From: Limnobacter parvus
GTDB lineage: Bacteria > Pseudomonadota > Gammaproteobacteria > Burkholderiales > Burkholderiaceae_B
NCBI RefSeq assembly: GCF_024623725.1
Contig: NZ_JANKHG010000015.1
Location: 22,744-86,743, forward strand
DNA: 64,000 bases
Direction of reading: 5' to 3'
The position numbers and the translations under genes were made by a program. The number at the start of each line of letters is the position of its first letter. The first letter of the stretch is position 1. The notes below the pieces were generated by a model. It made no database searches, was not told the origin of the DNA, and worked only from the letters and a program-made list of their open reading frames with translations. Below, piece after piece: positions 63,044 to 64,000 of the stretch.

Positions 63044-64000
63044 ATGGGCGACGACATTCATAACACCAAGACCACTGCGGAAGACATTGCGATTGAGCGA
63101 GTCGAACAGCAGCTTGCCGCGCCAGACGCGATGAATATGCAATTCTTGCAGTCCACTCTGAATACCGATGATTTCTCGGGCCTGGGTGCGAACACTGGTT
63201 TTGCTGGTGTCGCTGCGAAAAGCTCAATTCCATTGCCGGCCAATTCCGGATCGAGCTTTTCTGGACTTTCGCCAGCCTATTCGGGTGCTGGTTTGCTGGG
63301 CGCTGTTGCCGCGGCAGACATGGGTGGTGCGAGCTCCGCCATGGGCATGGCTGCACAAGTGGCCAGTGCTGCTCCAGTTACGTTTGGCAAGAATTCAGTG
63401 GGTGAATCTGCCACTTTGTCAGGCTTGGGCAACAAGGCCCTGGCACAGCCTGCAGACATTTCCCGCATTCTTGACAATTCTCCTTTGTTAAAGCCAGTTG
63501 CCAACGCGGACGGTAGCATGGTGCCCGTCTCAGCAGAGTTTTCACAGCTAATGGCCATGCTGCAAGGAAATGGAAACGGGGTGAACCCCGATGACGCGCT
63601 GATGAGTCTTGTTGGTGGTTTGGGTGCGAACCCAAGTGCTGACAGCCTGCAGCAAGCCATTGAAGCAGTATTGGATCAAATCGGATTGCTGAACAGTACT
63701 TTTGAGCCCGTATTCGACGGGTTGGCTGGTGAGGTACAAAACCAGTTGTCTGCTCAAAATGGATTGTCCAGCACTGATTTGGGCTTTTCAATTTTGAACG
63801 ATGCGGGATCAGTTTCTACTTCATTGACCGACTTGTTGGGTACTTTAAATGTGGGCTCAAGCCCCCAGCTCGATGGCTTGTTGAATTTGGACTCAACGTT
63901 TGACGACATTGCTTCTTTGGTCGGTTCATTGCCTGATTTGGATTTGTCGCCTGTAGTCGATCCGATTATTGAGATTGTGGACGGCATCACAGACCCAGTG
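63044..64000 (+). CDS. Start of a large, presumably type I-secreted protein (partial)
   Basis: The frame is open from ATG 63044 to the window end: 319 residues and continuing. AAAGGA at 63029-63034 is a well-spaced ribosome site; ATG 63035 is in frame but too close. The sequence is low in Cys, Lys and Arg after residue 70, rich in Gly, Ala, Ser, Leu and Asp, with no signal peptide, as for T1SS substrates that use a C-terminal signal. Segments such as FDDIASLVGSLPDLDLSPVV and DPIIEIVDGITDPV repeat a loose Asp/Val/Leu pattern. It is probably a giant adhesin or RTX protein, but calcium repeats are not yet seen. No LapA-type retention N-terminus is evident. Confidence 0.75.
   Translation, partial: MGDDIHNTKTTAEDIAIERVEQQLAAPDAMNMQFLQSTLNTDDFSGLGANTGFAGVAAKSSIPLPANSGSSFSGLSPAYSGAGLLGAVAAADMGGASSAMGMAAQVASAAPVTFGKNSVGESATLSGLGNKALAQPADISRILDNSPLLKPVANADGSMVPVSAEFSQLMAMLQGNGNGVNPDDALMSLVGGLGANPSADSLQQAIEAVLDQIGLLNSTFEPVFDGLAGEVQNQLSAQNGLSSTDLGFSILNDAGSVSTSLTDLLGTLNVGSSPQLDGLLNLDSTFDDIASLVGSLPDLDLSPVVDPIIEIVDGITDPV

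Overview
The window looks like a chromosomal segment of a Gram-negative betaproteobacterium of the order Burkholderiales. The grounds are gene content and order: hflC-DUF2065-hisZ-purA, hrcA-hemH-grpE-dnaK-dnaJ with divergent nadK-recN, fur divergent from bamE, 6S RNA behind zapA, DUF1841, DUF3460 and TIGR04438-like proteins, a Bug/TctC-type binding protein, and an intracellular PHB depolymerase with a granule-region protein. The genus is not proven; a Limnobacter-like organism would fit, but that is a guess. Base composition looks even throughout. I see no rRNA operon, transposase, phage gene or CRISPR array.

Layout. 1-13.2 kb: hflC end, hisZ, purA, a phosphoribosyltransferase, an outer-membrane DUF481 protein, tRNA-Leu(CAG), rnr-rlmB, parC, htpG and an unknown gene. 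13.3-24 kb: a glycine-zipper protein, a CoxE-like VWA protein with its MoxR ATPase, two small cytochromes c, a compact operon phaZ-rnfB-nth-FIST-DUF1841, fpr and fdxA, then lutC with a Tat-exported TRAP binding protein. 24-33 kb: PHA granule-region protein, a Rossmann dehydrogenase, a 2Fe-2S flavin reductase, a branched-chain amino acid ABC transporter (livHMGF plus a divergent binding protein) and a Bug-type binding protein. 33-42.6 kb: cytochrome c, ilvD, lgt, a TauE/SafE exporter, 6S RNA, zapA and a ZapB-like coiled coil, dapB, bamE, fur, recN, nadK. 42.7-49 kb: hrcA, hemH, grpE, dnaK, dnaJ. 49-55.7 kb: a structured intergenic block, scpA, DUF3460, a SulP transporter, metG, three tRNAs and queC. 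55.8-64 kb: a LuxR-type regulator divergent from an ECF sigma factor, an anti-sigma-like protein, a complete type I secretion system (ABC, HlyD, TolC) and the start of a large secreted protein that runs off the window.

How they work together. Heat-shock control is easy to read: htpG, grpE and dnaK each carry a sigma-32 promoter with the same 13-bp spacer, and no CIRCE operator is visible although hrcA is present. Several genes serve carbon storage and organic-acid or amino-acid uptake (phaZ, PHA granule-region protein, lutC/TRAP, liv, Bug), typical of a heterotroph that stores polyhydroxybutyrate.

The most interesting part is the last 8 kb. It reads as one self-contained regulon: regulator, ECF sigma, a short anti-sigma apparently without a membrane anchor, a peptidase-less type I exporter and its presumed giant substrate. 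The other notable item is a 187-nt, almost fully self-complementary element behind dnaJ with perfect 31-bp terminal arms.
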